Below, piece by piece: positions 1 through 10,756 of a stretch of 64,000 bases of DNA (position 1 is its first letter; the number at the start of each line of letters is the position of its first letter). Origin of the DNA: Linnemannia hyalina (taxonomy: Eukaryota > Mortierellomycota > Mortierellomycetes > Mortierellales > Mortierellaceae); NCBI GenBank assembly GCA_019671135.1, contig JAHRHY010000018.1:1240001-1304000 (forward strand), given 5' to 3'. The notes beneath the pieces are model-generated. The model worked only from the letters and a program-made list of their open reading frames with translations, searched no databases and was not told the origin of the DNA. Made by a program: the position numbers and the translations under genes.

Positions 1-768
1 GGACGAGGGGCCATGGTAGCCCAGCGAAGACATTGAAGCGTTGGAGACGGGGGTATGGATGGTTGACTGGGGAGGAAGGGTGGGTGAGGTTGAGGCTGAG
101 GGGGAGACACTGGCAGTTTTTGATTGTAACGATGGTGTACGCTGGTACTGTTCGTCAGGCGAAGAGACGACGATGTTGTTGGCGAATGAGGGTGACGAAG
201 GCGACGCTAATCCGGGCCTTGTTGATGCTGCGGCTTGCTGCTGATATGAGTTGAGCGACTGCTGATGCTGTTGCTGCTGAAGTTGTCGAAGTTGCTTCTT
301 TGCCTTTGCCTGTGCCTTTTCTTTCTGTTTGTTGATTTTCTTTTGTTGCTTTTGTTCCCACAAATCGTCGACGGTTTTTGTCGATCCAGCCTTTTTCTCG
401 CCATTTGCGTCTATCTTGGTCTCTGAATCAACCAGGTCTTTGCTCTTGCTTCTTATGGAGCTCAGGAAGGATGAGAGATTTGTTTTGGAGCTGACGGCGG
501 ACTCTGTCCTCGTGCCTCCGCCCGGGGTCGGCTCGCCCGTAAGATCGGATTCATTCTGGTCCGAGCAGGAATAGGAGTGAAGGTCATCGGGATTGTCGGT
601 AAGAGGAGTGTTGAGAGGGTAGGCGGCAATGGGGGTAATTGCGACGCCTGCAAGGTCCTTTAGAGTGTTCTTGCGTCGTTGCTGACGATGTTTGTCCTTT
701 TGTGATAAGGTACTTTCAGTTGTGGATCGAGAAAGGACTTTGTTGAGTTTTGATGGCTGTGCTCCCAT
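1..768 (-). CDS. partial low-complexity protein with N-myristoylation-like start
   Basis: An open frame of 256 codons runs from an ATG at 768 leftward to the window edge without a stop, so the gene is cut at its 3' end. The predicted protein begins MGAQPSK, a fit to the N-myristoylation pattern (Gly2, Ser6, Lys7), which would suggest membrane attachment of the N-terminus. The rest is Ser/Thr/Pro/Gln-rich. A basic Lys/Gln-rich, probably helical stretch lies around residues 135-170, followed by poly-Gln and Ser/Pro-rich disorder. No catalytic domain is visible in the part present. It is transcribed divergently from the TBC gene across a ~1-kb shared upstream region. The function is not recognised; lipidation is inference from the motif only. 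Confidence 0.6.
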   Translation of the reverse strand, partial: MGAQPSKLNKVLSRSTTESTLSQKDKHRQQRRKNTLKDLAGVAITPIAAYPLNTPLTDNPDDLHSYSCSDQNESDLTGEPTPGGGTRTESAVSSKTNLSSFLSSIRSKSKDLVDSETKIDANGEKKAGSTKTVDDLWEQKQQKKINKQKEKAQAKAKKQLRQLQQQQHQQSLNSYQQQAAASTRPGLASPSSPSFANNIVVSSPDEQYQRTPSLQSKTASVSPSASTSPTLPPQSTIHTPVSNASMSSLGYHGPSS

Positions 769-1816
769 CTTCTGTCCGTTGGGGAATCCCGCGTGGAAGA
801 GGAAAAGGAGGAAAAGAAGGAGGTGAAAGGAAAGAAAGGGAGTTGGATGAGAGGTGAAAAGGGGTGAAAGAAGGGAGGAGGAGCAGTATCCAAGCCGAAG
901 TGAGGAGATGACGCAATTGTAGCAATTGAGGTAATTGAAGATAAGTAGGAGAGTGGCACGGAATAGGTGGAAAGGTGGAAAGGTGAAGAGGTGAAAAGGG
1001 TTAAAAGATGAGGAAGAAAGTAAAAGAGGAAAAAGATGACAAAGGAGTAGGGTTGGTTTTTGTTAAAAGACGGGTGAGATCCAATCCAAGTTAACCAAAA
1101 TTAAAAAAAAGAAAACGAGGCGACAAAGAGACAACGAGACAATGGGTCTGGAAGCCCTTTTCTCCTTTCAATTTTGCCATGTGTGCAGGGTGTTGTACAG
1201 TACATGTACAGTACATGTACATGTGCATGTGTACTGGCTGAAGGGAGACAGATAATCGTTCATTTCGCCGCACCTCTTTCGAAGATGCCCTCTGTCTTCT
1301 GATTCCATTGGTGTGCACCAATTGTTATCTCTTTTTTCGGTGTGCTCCAAAATTGAGACAAATGCCCATCAGCTTTTCTTCTCCGCGGATTTCTTTTTTT
1401 CCTTTTTTTTTTGGGTGCATACGTCACGTGCACTGCTGCTCTGGCAGTAGCTGCGATCAGCCTAGCTTCCCTTCAAAAGGCCTTGGCATTCGTCGACCAC
1501 GTTCGACTTTCTTGGCTGACCCTCACCCTCGCCTTCAGCTCTTTGTTTAGCAGCCTCATTCAATTCTTTGTACTCCTTTCTTTTTCCTTTCCTGCTTTGC
1601 CTTCCTTTCCTTCTTTTCCATTCGATTCACTACTCACTACTCACATTTCACCCACTCCACCTACAACGCACTCTTTCTTTTCTTTACATTACCAACAAGC
1701 GACTTTCTTGCTCTCACAACTCTCACGTCGATAAACACACCCCGCCGCTGCTGTTGTATTGGAACGTGCACGACCTACCCGACACCCCACCTGTCTATCT
1801 AACCACAACCGTCGCT
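769..1816. promoter_or_regulatory. divergent intergenic/promoter region
   Basis: About 1 kb separates the start codons of two divergent genes. It holds purine-rich tracts on the left (GGTGAAAAGG-like) and long CT-rich tracts on the right (1340-1730), as expected of fungal promoters and 5' UTRs. A palindromic GTACAT repeat lies at 1194-1234. No further gene is visible. Confidence 0.5.
1194..1234. repeat. palindromic GTACAT microsatellite
   Basis: Repeats of TGTACA/GTACAT that are largely self-complementary, lying in the shared upstream region of two divergent genes. Confidence 0.7.
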
Positions 1817-4800
1817 ATGGAAAACGATCCTCTGGTAGCCCAGATGGAGGATTTAGAGGTACAAAGAACCCTTGCCTTATTGTTGCTGTAGCATATCATA
1901 TGTGCGAATGCCATTGACACGTTCTCATTGCTCTCTTTGCTCTCTTCTTCCAATAATAACAACAGCTGGATCAGTCCACCCTCTTCGCCCAGCCAAGACT
2001 GCTCTTCACCCGACCAAAGGTTTACGTCGAAACTTCAACCAACGGCAAGGAGGGAATGCCAGGCTTCATCTCCTTGATTGAAACGGTACGCAACAATTAC
2101 TGCAAAAAGGTGCCAAGCCAGGTCTTGCACAAATATTTTTCTCTTGGCGTTCTCGATCCTACATCTATAAGGCACTCCTCTCAGTCTTTTGATTACTGTG
2201 CAGCAACACTGATGCGTCATCCATACCGCATACCTCTATTAGACCAACTACGAGCACATCCTTTCATGGACACCTGAGGCCGCCATTCCTGGTCTTGACC
2301 AGGATTCATATGTTGACATCTCCAGCGAGGGAGAGTATGACTGTAAGTATCACATCCGCCTCTTCACGTCATAGCTTTCTTTACTTCATGGCGGACGACA
2401 GCTCACACTCACGTTATCTCGTTCTTTGCATCTAGCGTCGAGGTTTGTCGCCCCTCCCCGAACCCCTGAGGCACTTCGTAGCAGGTCTTTTCACCCATCG
2501 GACTATGCAGTATCAGTACCCCTGCAGAGCATCTACTCATTACTTGTATATCCTCCACGTATCAAAGACCGTCAGGGATCGATCATTATTAACCTCATCG
2601 GAGGAGAGTCGTTGCCAGCCTTTTATTTCCACGACGATGGCCTCTCGAAGGGAAAGGGTCTTCCTGGAACGCCACCTACCTGGGGTGGTCAAGAACTCTT
2701 GAATCATCTGGAGCAACTGGTCGAAGTTGTCGGCAGCGCCATCGAGCCTGGTGTCTACCTCGTGAACGCTTCCCGTGCAGATAAAATTAACCATGGAGCT
2801 GCGTCCCCATCTCTCCCAGCATCATCACTACCATCGTCGGGAGTCCAGGATCATCCACTCAGAGAAGTTTCTCTAACAGAGGAACACGAAAGTTTGTACC
2901 CGGATATTCCGAGTATCAACCAATCAGCTTCCCCAACTCCCGACACAGCGACAACCACAGCCACAGGATCTATTACAGTTGAAGGGATGCGTCGCCGAAG
3001 GTCGTTGACGGAAAATAGTAGATCCAACAGTCCAGGAACTGGGCATCAACAGTTCGCATCAGCAACAGGATCCCCCAATATCAGCTCTTCCGGTTCATTC
3101 TCTGGTCGACCACGAACACCTATGCCATTCGAAAACCACATCGACCCCCTTGTCAATGTAGGTGATAGGTGACCCACGACTCTCGCCATCAAGCAGGGTG
3201 CTTGTTAATCCACTTCCGACACGATAGCTGACACGAAGGTATTTTTTTTAATTCTTTGTAGACTGTCAAGGAGATGCGGTGGAACATTCTTGAGAGATTT
3301 TCGCAGGTCGCCCGATTCTCGCGGGATGCAGCCACCAACATCCTTGACCATCCTATCACCAAACAAATCTTGCCTCCGCACGTACAACAACGCATTCATG
3401 AGTCCGAAGCAGCCAGGCGAGTTATGGACGACTATGACTCTGCTCGAGTCTATTTGGCCAAGTGGGCCGCAACGGTGGCAGACCAGAGCGACAAGGAGAG
3501 GCGGGAGGCGCAGGAGATGGACAGGCTTCATCAGGGCCCATCAGGCACGGGAAGTCATCCAGCACATGGCCGTAGCGGACGCCGTATTAATGACTACGAA
3601 GACGAGGAGGGTCCATTGGGAGCGTTCAATGTCCTTGACGTAAGAACATTATCTCGTATTTATATTTTACTACTCCCGATATGTCTATGATGCATGCAGT
3701 CATGCACAGAGCGCCTGTTTTTTTTTTCGTTCAACCTCTAACACCTTTTTTCTCTCGCCAAAATAGCTGGAGACCGAGTGCACAATGATCCACCACTCCA
3801 GAACAGACCCACTCTCTCCTATGGACTGGTTCTCATTCTTTGACGACGAGGGACGCCTCAAAGTCTCAGAGGCACATGTTCGGGAGGTTGTCTTCAGAGG
3901 CGGCATCGAGCATGACATCAGAATCGAGGTCTGGAAGTTTTTCCTGGGCATCTATCCCTGGGACTCGACCGAGGCTACGCGTGTGGCTCTTCGCGTATCC
4001 AAAGCGTACGTCCTTGTGTCACTTTCAGGTTACAAATCGATACTCTTCCACGAGCCACCAAATCTGACTCTTTCTTGTTGTACCTCACTTACTTTTTTTT
4101 TAGTGAAGAGTATTACGAACTCAAGCGAGAGTGGTTCGACGATGCATCTGTTCAGGAAGGCGAAGCCTTCCAGGAGCAAAAGCTCCGCATTGAGAAGGAC
4201 GTTCACCGCACCGATAGGACAATCTCATTCTTTGCCTCGGAAACGCTCCCAAACTTTGCAGGAGATTTCACCGGCGTCGGCTCAAACGAGAACCTGGAAC
4301 TCCTCAAAGACATTCTGTTGACGTACAACGTCTGGGCAGCGAAGTCACCCTCAGACCGCGCAGCATCAACCGACAAGACATCAACGTCTCTGCCGTCAGA
4401 TATCTTGGAAACCGGAGCAACTTTGAACAGCCCTGTAGAGCCCAACCTCTTGGAAGGCTATGTGCAAGGCATGTCGGACCTACTGGCCCCAGTTTTTGCT
4501 GTCATGGGAGACGAGGTGATGGGCTTCTGGGCCTTCGTCGGACTCATGGAGAAAACGAAGAAGAACTTCTACCGCGACCAGGTTGGAATGCAGAGTCAGC
4601 TCGAGACTCTCTGCAAAATGATTCAAGTCCTTGATCCCAAGCTTTACAAGCACCTTGGTAAGTCTCTTATGAGTATCATTCGCCCCTGCTCCCAAGCATC
4701 AGCAACGGGTCTAACATCGGATTACCCTTTATTCCTTTTAGAAACATGTGAGGCTTTGAACTTGTTTTTCTGCTTTCGTTGGCTCTTGATTTGGTTCAAG

Positions 4801-5267
4801 CGAGAGTTTGAGTGGGTGGAAATCATGCGCCTCTGGGAAGTCCTCTTCTCTGACCACCTTTCCACGCAGTTCCAGCTCTTTGTGGCCATGGCTGTTCTCG
4901 ACAAACACCGCGATGTAATGATTGACCATCTCCAGGGCTTTGACGAAATTCTCAAGGTAAATATAATAGAGATCGTGGAATGCTTTTGAACCATGTGCCT
5001 AAATTGTGTGCTAATTTCGGCTGTGCCTACTTTTCGTATTCTCCGTTTTAGTATGTAAACGACTTGAGCATGACGATTGATCTTGAAGAGTCTCTCCAAA
5101 ACGCCGAGGTCCTCTACCGTCGCCTTGAGCACGTTGCGAACAAAGTTGATGCCAAAAGACAAGAACAGACGATGTCTTCCGAAAATGGAGCGGAAGCTAC
5201 GCCAGAGTTCCCACCTACCCTCAGAAGATTGATGAAGGATACTCCCCCAACAAGCACTAGCACATAA
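1817..5267 (+). CDS. GYP7-like TBC-domain Rab GTPase-activating protein
   Basis: Nine exons with GT-AG introns: 1817-1858, 1966-2085, 2243-2342, 2436-3157, 3262-3639, 3767-4005, 4104-4657, 4742-4956, 5052-5267. They sum to 862 codons in frame, which supports the model. The product should stimulate GTP hydrolysis by a Ypt/Rab GTPase in vesicle traffic. The N-terminal ~300 residues resemble the GYP7/TBC1D15 Rab-binding region (RPKVYVETS, GFISLIE, SWTPE). The TBC domain spans about residues 490-800. Its fingerprints are visible: HDIRIEVW (R-x3-W, ~505), IEKDVHRTD with the arginine finger (~564), and YVQGMSDLLAP with the glutamine finger (~652). Both catalytic fingers are present, so it should be active. 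A Ser/Pro-rich linker lies at about 220-330. The first exon is only 14 codons, so the start is slightly less certain than the rest. Confidence 0.9.
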
Positions 5268-5425
5268 AAACGATACGGTCAATAAACACGACCCTTGCAA
5301 ATGAACATGTCATCCAGATACCGAATGACTGCGGCACGACTGCGGCACGACTGCGGTCGTACCAAAAAAAGTCATAAGTAGAGCTGAAGAAAAAGAATTC
5401 CTCATTTTTACAACACACAACCCTC

Positions 5426-6205
5426 ATGTCACCAACCGACGACACCGCTCCTGAAAATCAGGGTTTGTCCCAAGAATCATTCCTGCAGCTCATCATACAG
5501 GCCAAGAAATTTAAGGAACGCTCTCATAGCACATTCCAGGATGCCCATCTGTCAGAGCTCACCCGTCTCTCGCAGAAACCGAGCGACGTCGTTACATCAG
5601 CCTCCCTTTCCTCCGAAGACCCAAACTTACTGCCCAATGATGCACCAACAGCACCGTTATCGACTGTATTCATCGGTGACTCCATGCTCGAGCGCCTCAA
5701 GACGACGGGTACATCCACAGGCCTAGCAAAGCTCTCTGGATCGTTCAACGCTGGTTGCGGTGGCGACAAGATTGAGAACGTCCTCTATCGTCTTGATCTC
5801 ATGTACCCATTCCTCCAGAACTGTAGCGACATCAAGCTGTGGGTAGTCATGGTCGGGACGAATAATCTCCGCAAGAAGGGTTTCCGCCCAACGGATGTAG
5901 CACTGTATCGTCTGCTACTGCAGGCTCTTTTGAGGATTGCACCAGGTAGCAAGGTGCTTGCATGCGAGCTGTTCTGGAGGAAGGATGTTGAGGATCGATA
6001 TGTGGACGAGGCGAATCGAATGGTCAAGGAGATGATCAACGCGATGAATGATACTCTTGGAGACACGAGGATTTGGTGGAGTGAGGCACCGGAGGATGTT
6101 ACAAAGGCGATGCTTGAAGACCATGTGCATTTGGATGAGGAAGGGTATTCCAGATGGGACGGACACCTCCTTCCAAGAGTGCAGGAGCTTTTACTGGAAC
6201 CATAG
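5426..6205 (+). CDS. SGNH/GDSL-type hydrolase (PAF-acetylhydrolase-like)
   Basis: A single-exon gene of 259 aa starting at an ATG at 5426, about 160 bp downstream of the TBC gene on the same strand. The SGNH blocks are in order: block I FIGDSMLER (~80-88, nucleophile Ser in GDS), block II with GCGGDKI (~110), block III VGTNN (~142, Asn), and block V DHVHLDEEG (~231, catalytic Asp/His). The family comprises esterases and lipases; the nearest layout I know is the PAF-acetylhydrolase IB catalytic subunit, but the substrate cannot be deduced. The N-terminal ~70 residues are polar, without a signal peptide, so the enzyme is probably cytosolic. All catalytic residues are present. Confidence 0.85.
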   Translation: MSPTDDTAPENQGLSQESFLQLIIQAKKFKERSHSTFQDAHLSELTRLSQKPSDVVTSASLSSEDPNLLPNDAPTAPLSTVFIGDSMLERLKTTGTSTGLAKLSGSFNAGCGGDKIENVLYRLDLMYPFLQNCSDIKLWVVMVGTNNLRKKGFRPTDVALYRLLLQALLRIAPGSKVLACELFWRKDVEDRYVDEANRMVKEMINAMNDTLGDTRIWWSEAPEDVTKAMLEDHVHLDEEGYSRWDGHLLPRVQELLLEP

Positions 6206-7107
6206 AATAGATTTGTTTTCTTTTCTGCGAAAATCTGCGATTGTGAACCGACCATTTTTCAACCTGATCATGCGAAGCAATAGCTACAGTAGCCATGATG
6301 ATGTGTCTGACAATGACCATGGACGACTTTATGATACGAATGATGGCAACGTTAACGACGGCTGTTCCACCCCATGATATGTACTGAAAGCTTGGTAGCG
6401 CCGGATGCCATGATGGCAGGCGAGGATAGCGGCTTCGCCAGACGTACTTGGTATGAGTGACTGCAACGTCTGTTCTCCCTCCAATTAGTGGACATTGGTG
6501 ATGAAAAAAAGGCAGAGTGCGATAAGGTGAGAAAGACAGCCAAACACTCGACAGGGTCAATAACCAACTGGAATCAGTGGAGCACATCCACCTTGGACCA
6601 TGCAGAAAGACTCGAGTGCTTACACGTTTTATTCTTTCGCACGCTGTCACGAAACTCATCATCAAAAAGAGAATAGGGGCAGTACCAAAAACTAAATCGC
6701 CAAAGTCCACCTGTCATGGTCACAAAGACGCTACCCCTTCAGAATCGAACAAGCATCTGGGCAGCCGAGACCAAGCTTCCGTGCAACGTCATCGGATTGG
6801 GTGGTGGACAAAATGAGACTTTGTCTCAAGTCCAGAATGCCAACGCAGAGCTTGCCAAATCAATACCGTCAGCACCTGCCACAACCACTTCAACAACAAC
6901 CACTTCGACTACCAAGCCTACTACCCCTGTAACCAATGAAGTCCAATTACCCTCGATACAACCACCCGGGGACTATGATGCTCATCCAAGTTCAACATCA
7001 AGGCGTCAGAGTGAAAGCCCAACGTGAACAAAAGTCCCTTTTACACCATCCCTTGCTACTTGCAACAAAGAGTCGCACGTATGACTTCCACCACTGCCGA
7101 AAGCAAT

Positions 7108-7140
<33 letters not shown>

Positions 7141-7810
7141 GCAAGACTACCAGAAAGGGATCCTCGCCACTCCAGAACGCCATATGAAACACGTCCACCC
7201 GTTGTGAATAGTATAGGGGAAATGGAGACGGGAATGAAAAGCGATTTTATTCAATTTGGCGAAGACTTCTTTTATTTCGTCAAGTAAAAAAGGCCGCTGC
7301 TTAATTGTAGCACCTAACCTCAACAGAGCTCCCCACAAGATTTCGGCAAAGCGATGAACAAAATTAGGGTTGCAAGTGCAAAAAACTAAACCTTGCAGTT
7401 GCAAACAAGGCAGAAGGGAAAAAATAACGTTCCTTGAAGAAGGCAAAGCGTCTTCAAGTGTAGGGTGTATGGGGAAAATTAACCTCATAGAGTGACAGGG
7501 GTGTAAGATAAAAATAAAAAACTTGCAGAGATGAGACAATGTAGAGGGCAAAAAATCAACATCATTGGACCTTGGTCCAAGCAAGGTGTTGTAGGTAAAA
7601 ACGTCATGAATATAGTGCACGCGTAAAAAAACATCAATTGGATGCCATTGCTGGCTCTTGTTTAGTTAGTTTTGCGGAGCTGACCTTTTCCTTGTTTGAA
7701 TAGGAGGAGAAGGTGTTTGCTTTTGCATAACTTTGTTCAGCTTTCGTTGCCTGTTTTTCAGTCTCCTCTCATGTGCTGCAAGTACGCGGGGATTATTTTT
7801 TTGGATTCGA
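6206..7810. other. gene-poor intergenic region with a 31-nt poly-T tract
   Basis: No gene is recognised here. A Thr/Pro-rich 103-codon open frame at 6716-7027 has no homology signal that I can see. A run of 31 T residues lies at 7109-7139. The 7200-7800 part is featureless. Confidence 0.5.
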
Positions 7811-8750
7811 TCATAGTAGAGATAACGGTTTTCTTGGAATCGAAGTTTTCATATGGGATCTCTGAGTTCTCCGATTCGTCAAAACTTTCCACTTCACGGT
7901 GAACGGTATCTTACCCCGCTCTTTGTCGAAACGGTGACTCAAGATCATTTCTACCTCATAATGCTCAGCTTGTTTGGTAGGAACATCACTCGATTGTAAG
8001 ACACATTTCAGTTGCTTAGGTGCGTAGTTACGGGCTAGTAATCTACTCATATAGTCATGCAAAATATATGTTCCTTTGGATGTGCGTCGCACTACCTTGA
8101 AAGGGCCGTCATACTTTGGATCTAATGCAGTTTCCGCTTCTTTATCCTTGGCCATGACAAAGAGGCTGGTGTGGATGCAGTTAGGCGGTGAGTCTTGTTA
8201 AAGGCTGTGATCATTCTCTGCTGTGTGGCCTTGGACATCTCAGAGATGGCTGGTTAGACCACCAGTGCAGTCAAATATTCCCATCGTTTGTTCATTTGCT
8301 CCGCTGTTAGTGAGCGCGACTCTATTGTCTGAAAGTCATGTAGACCAGGGAAGAGGTGTTCGTAGGACAGAGAAAATGGGTATAGAACTACGAAGGGTTG
8401 CTATACGATTGTTCGTTTGCAGTTGAACCATTGGGAGATGATCATCCCATAATGGGTTTTCACCCAACACCGATTTTTCCAACTGCAGCTTGAGTACGAA
8501 CGTTATGTTCAGCTACTCCATTTGCTTTTGGATGGTAGGGTGTGGTCAGTCTATGCTCGAGCTTCAGTGTAGTCATGAGGTGATGAATGGTTTGATTGAC
8601 AAACTCGGATCCGTTGTCACCTTGAATGACTTTCGGACACCCGATCAAGCAAAGCAGTTTGAACAATTGACTGGCGACTGTCGTGGCAGATTTGCCAGGT
8701 ATGGGCTCAAGGAACACAAATCGAGAGCGAACAGCAAAAACATTAAGGAT
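7811..8750 (-). pseudogene. decayed Ty3/Gypsy integrase-chromodomain remnant
   Basis: The minus strand encodes a broken integrase. From 8750 to 8460 the frame shows FVFLEPIPG, QGDNGSEFVN and PYHPKANGVAEH, the second Asp and the Glu of a retroviral-type DDE core. After ~300 bp of degenerate sequence, 8155 to 7811 encodes a post-core segment (YDGPFKVVRRTSKGTY) and the start of a chromodomain-like end (EVEMILSHRFDK, FTVKWK). RT, RNase H and LTRs are missing. It resembles the pol of the intact Gypsy element at 51.9-57.6 kb in local motifs but is clearly older. It indicates past chromovirus activity outside the AT-rich island. Confidence 0.8.
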
Positions 8751-8847
8751 GGAACAGTTTCCTTTTTCGCTACAGAACGAAAGACGACTATAGTCTCCTT
8801 TAGGGTATGGGAGAAGTACACAGCAAAATAACAGCTATCGAAGAAGT

Positions 8848-9052
8848 AGAGGAGAGTGTATGTATGATATGAGCCATTAAAATAACCATTGTAACATTCC
8901 TCGCGTAATTATTCTGCTAAACACCACCACATTCTCCAAACAACAAAGCCGTCTTGAATGGGTCCATCTACCGTTAGATTGTACCCCTCACTGCAAGATT
9001 CAGAGGAGTAGTTCTTGTACGTGATAATCCAATGCACTTGTACTCTCAACTG
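8848..9052 (+). repeat. degenerate copy of the E1 terminal repeat (R)
   Basis: The stretch from GAGAGTGTATGTATGATAT to ACTTGTACTCTCAACTG aligns, with many substitutions and small deletions, to the middle of the ~495-bp R repeat that flanks the E1 elements at 26.5-64 kb. Both R ends are lost. It shows that the E1 family has been in this genome for a long time. Confidence 0.8.
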
Positions 9053-10210
9053 TTTGTCCGCATCCTGAAAGTTATAACCTTGGAGCCCGTTTTTTCAAGA
9101 TTATTTATCTCTTCGTTGGAATGTGCATCCCTTGGAGAGTTAGCTCGATTGTCAAGTCCATACCACAATGCCTCCAGGCTACCGAGCATTCTGCAAAACG
9201 TGATACACTACAAATATATTTGTAGAGAAAAAAATAGCAATGGTTAGTGACGGAGGAACAAGGACAACCGTACAACTCCTTTGATGCAATTACCCCACAA
9301 ACATGCAGAGGCCTCGGTCACCCAGTGGCGAAAACAGCCGCAGCTAGGCGGAGACTCACGATCACCATAGCCATCTCAAATGAGACGGCCCCGATTTCAG
9401 CACCACCGTAGCCAAGGCGACAGGCACCTTTTCATGAAGAGGTCATATGGAGAACAGGCAGCGCCACAGCTTAACCTATGTGCCTCTCATAGACCCAAGG
9501 TGGACACTGCTCGCATCTCTTCTCGAGAACCATACACAACACCATGCTTGTTCTCAGACACCACCATTACCTTGGACGCGCACGATGGGGAGCTGAAATG
9601 GACTTCGTTCCTGGCGATTGACCTCGATGGAATGAATAGGTTAAAGATGGGGAAAACCCCGCCTCCTACATTTTTAACCGAAGAGTGGGCGCATAAACCC
9701 ATTTTGGGACAATTCTGACGCATGGATGTAGGTGATTATTAATCGGTAATAACGAATAACCTTATACGGAATAAGCAATCGCTTGAGCTCAAGTCAAGTA
9801 TTGTACGCTCCAGTCCTGCTATCGTGCTCTGAAAGTACTTAAGCGAGCATTTCCTTCAGGCCCTGGCCACATCACCAGCTAGAGTGATTAAAGATGCCAG
9901 TCTTTTCTGGCACTTCATGAATGCATATGCATGGTCAGCCTCTCTTGCCTTTCTTGCAGCCTCCTCCTTTTCAGCTCTGGCCTTATTGAGGTGAAGTATA
10001 GTTTCTGGTTTCATTGAGGATCGCGTGTATCACTAAAAAATAGTATGAAAGGAAATAAAAAGCCATTTATTGACCAGGTTCCTGAGTTGGTGTACCAAAG
10101 TCTTGGAGGAGGCAACTGCAGACCGTAGGTCCTCCAAGTTGACTTTTTGTTCATCAGCTCGATAATCATGCGCAGAGCTATATCCTTGGTTGGATCAATG
10201 TGAGAATAAT
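9053..10210. other. intergenic region without recognised gene
   Basis: Nothing supportable was found. A 112-codon open frame at 9380-9718 has no recognisable motif and no start context. Confidence 0.4.
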
Positions 10211-10640
10211 GTTACAAAAAGATGTGGTGGCTAGGCAGTGGCGGCGATGCCTTAGATTAGCAGTCATATTCTTTAGTAGATAGTATTAGTAGTGCGCCGA
10301 GCCCTCTTGTCTGCTCTTTGTCCTTTTACACATCACTTCTTGGACGAGAGCAGTATTGACAAGAGTTTCGCTGGCGCGCTGCAGGTAACAACCCCCTCTT
10401 TGATAATATTAATACAAGGTCCTTTTACACATCACTTCGTGGACGAGAGCAGTATTGACAAGAGTTTCGCTGGCGCGCTGCAGTGTATCGTTTTGTGTGA
10501 TTCTTTTAGGACGTTATTATCACTTTCCCCCTCTCCAACCTACAACCCCCCTTCCCCCCCCCCCCCCGTACCAATTGAGGACTTAACAGCGGTCCTACAA
10601 CTCTGGCCGTCGACCCTCTCCCCTGAGTAACAATAACTAG
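10211..10640 (+). repeat. ~430-bp dispersed repeat D, copy 1 (upstream of Fanzor)
   Basis: Begins near AAAAAGATGTGGTGGC and ends near CCCCTGAGTAAC. It is the same sequence as 20,166-20,558 and, inverted, 21,964-22,356. Inside it a ~63-bp unit (CCTTTTACACATCACTTC ... GGCGCGCTGCAG) is directly duplicated, followed by a poly-C run. It ends about 117 bp before the Fanzor start codon. Function unknown; it may be an element terminus or a promoter-bearing repeat. Confidence 0.75.
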
Positions 10641-10756
10641 GTGTCTTTAAGGGGTGGTGGTTAGTGACTTCAACTTATCTTCAAGTAAGAAGTAACTACA
10701 CTCCCTTTCGCAAAAAAAAAAACAGCGCAAAACCTTACTGAATTGACAAAATAAGG

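Noticed and set aside
6716..7027. 103-codon Thr/Pro-rich open frame
   Set aside because: Low complexity, no homology signal, no partner exons; not supportable as a gene.
7109..7139. Poly-T as a retroposon poly-A tail (minus strand)
   Set aside because: No coding remnant or target duplication could be found next to it.
9380..9718. 112-codon open frame
   Set aside because: No recognisable domain, no conserved context and no copy elsewhere in the window.
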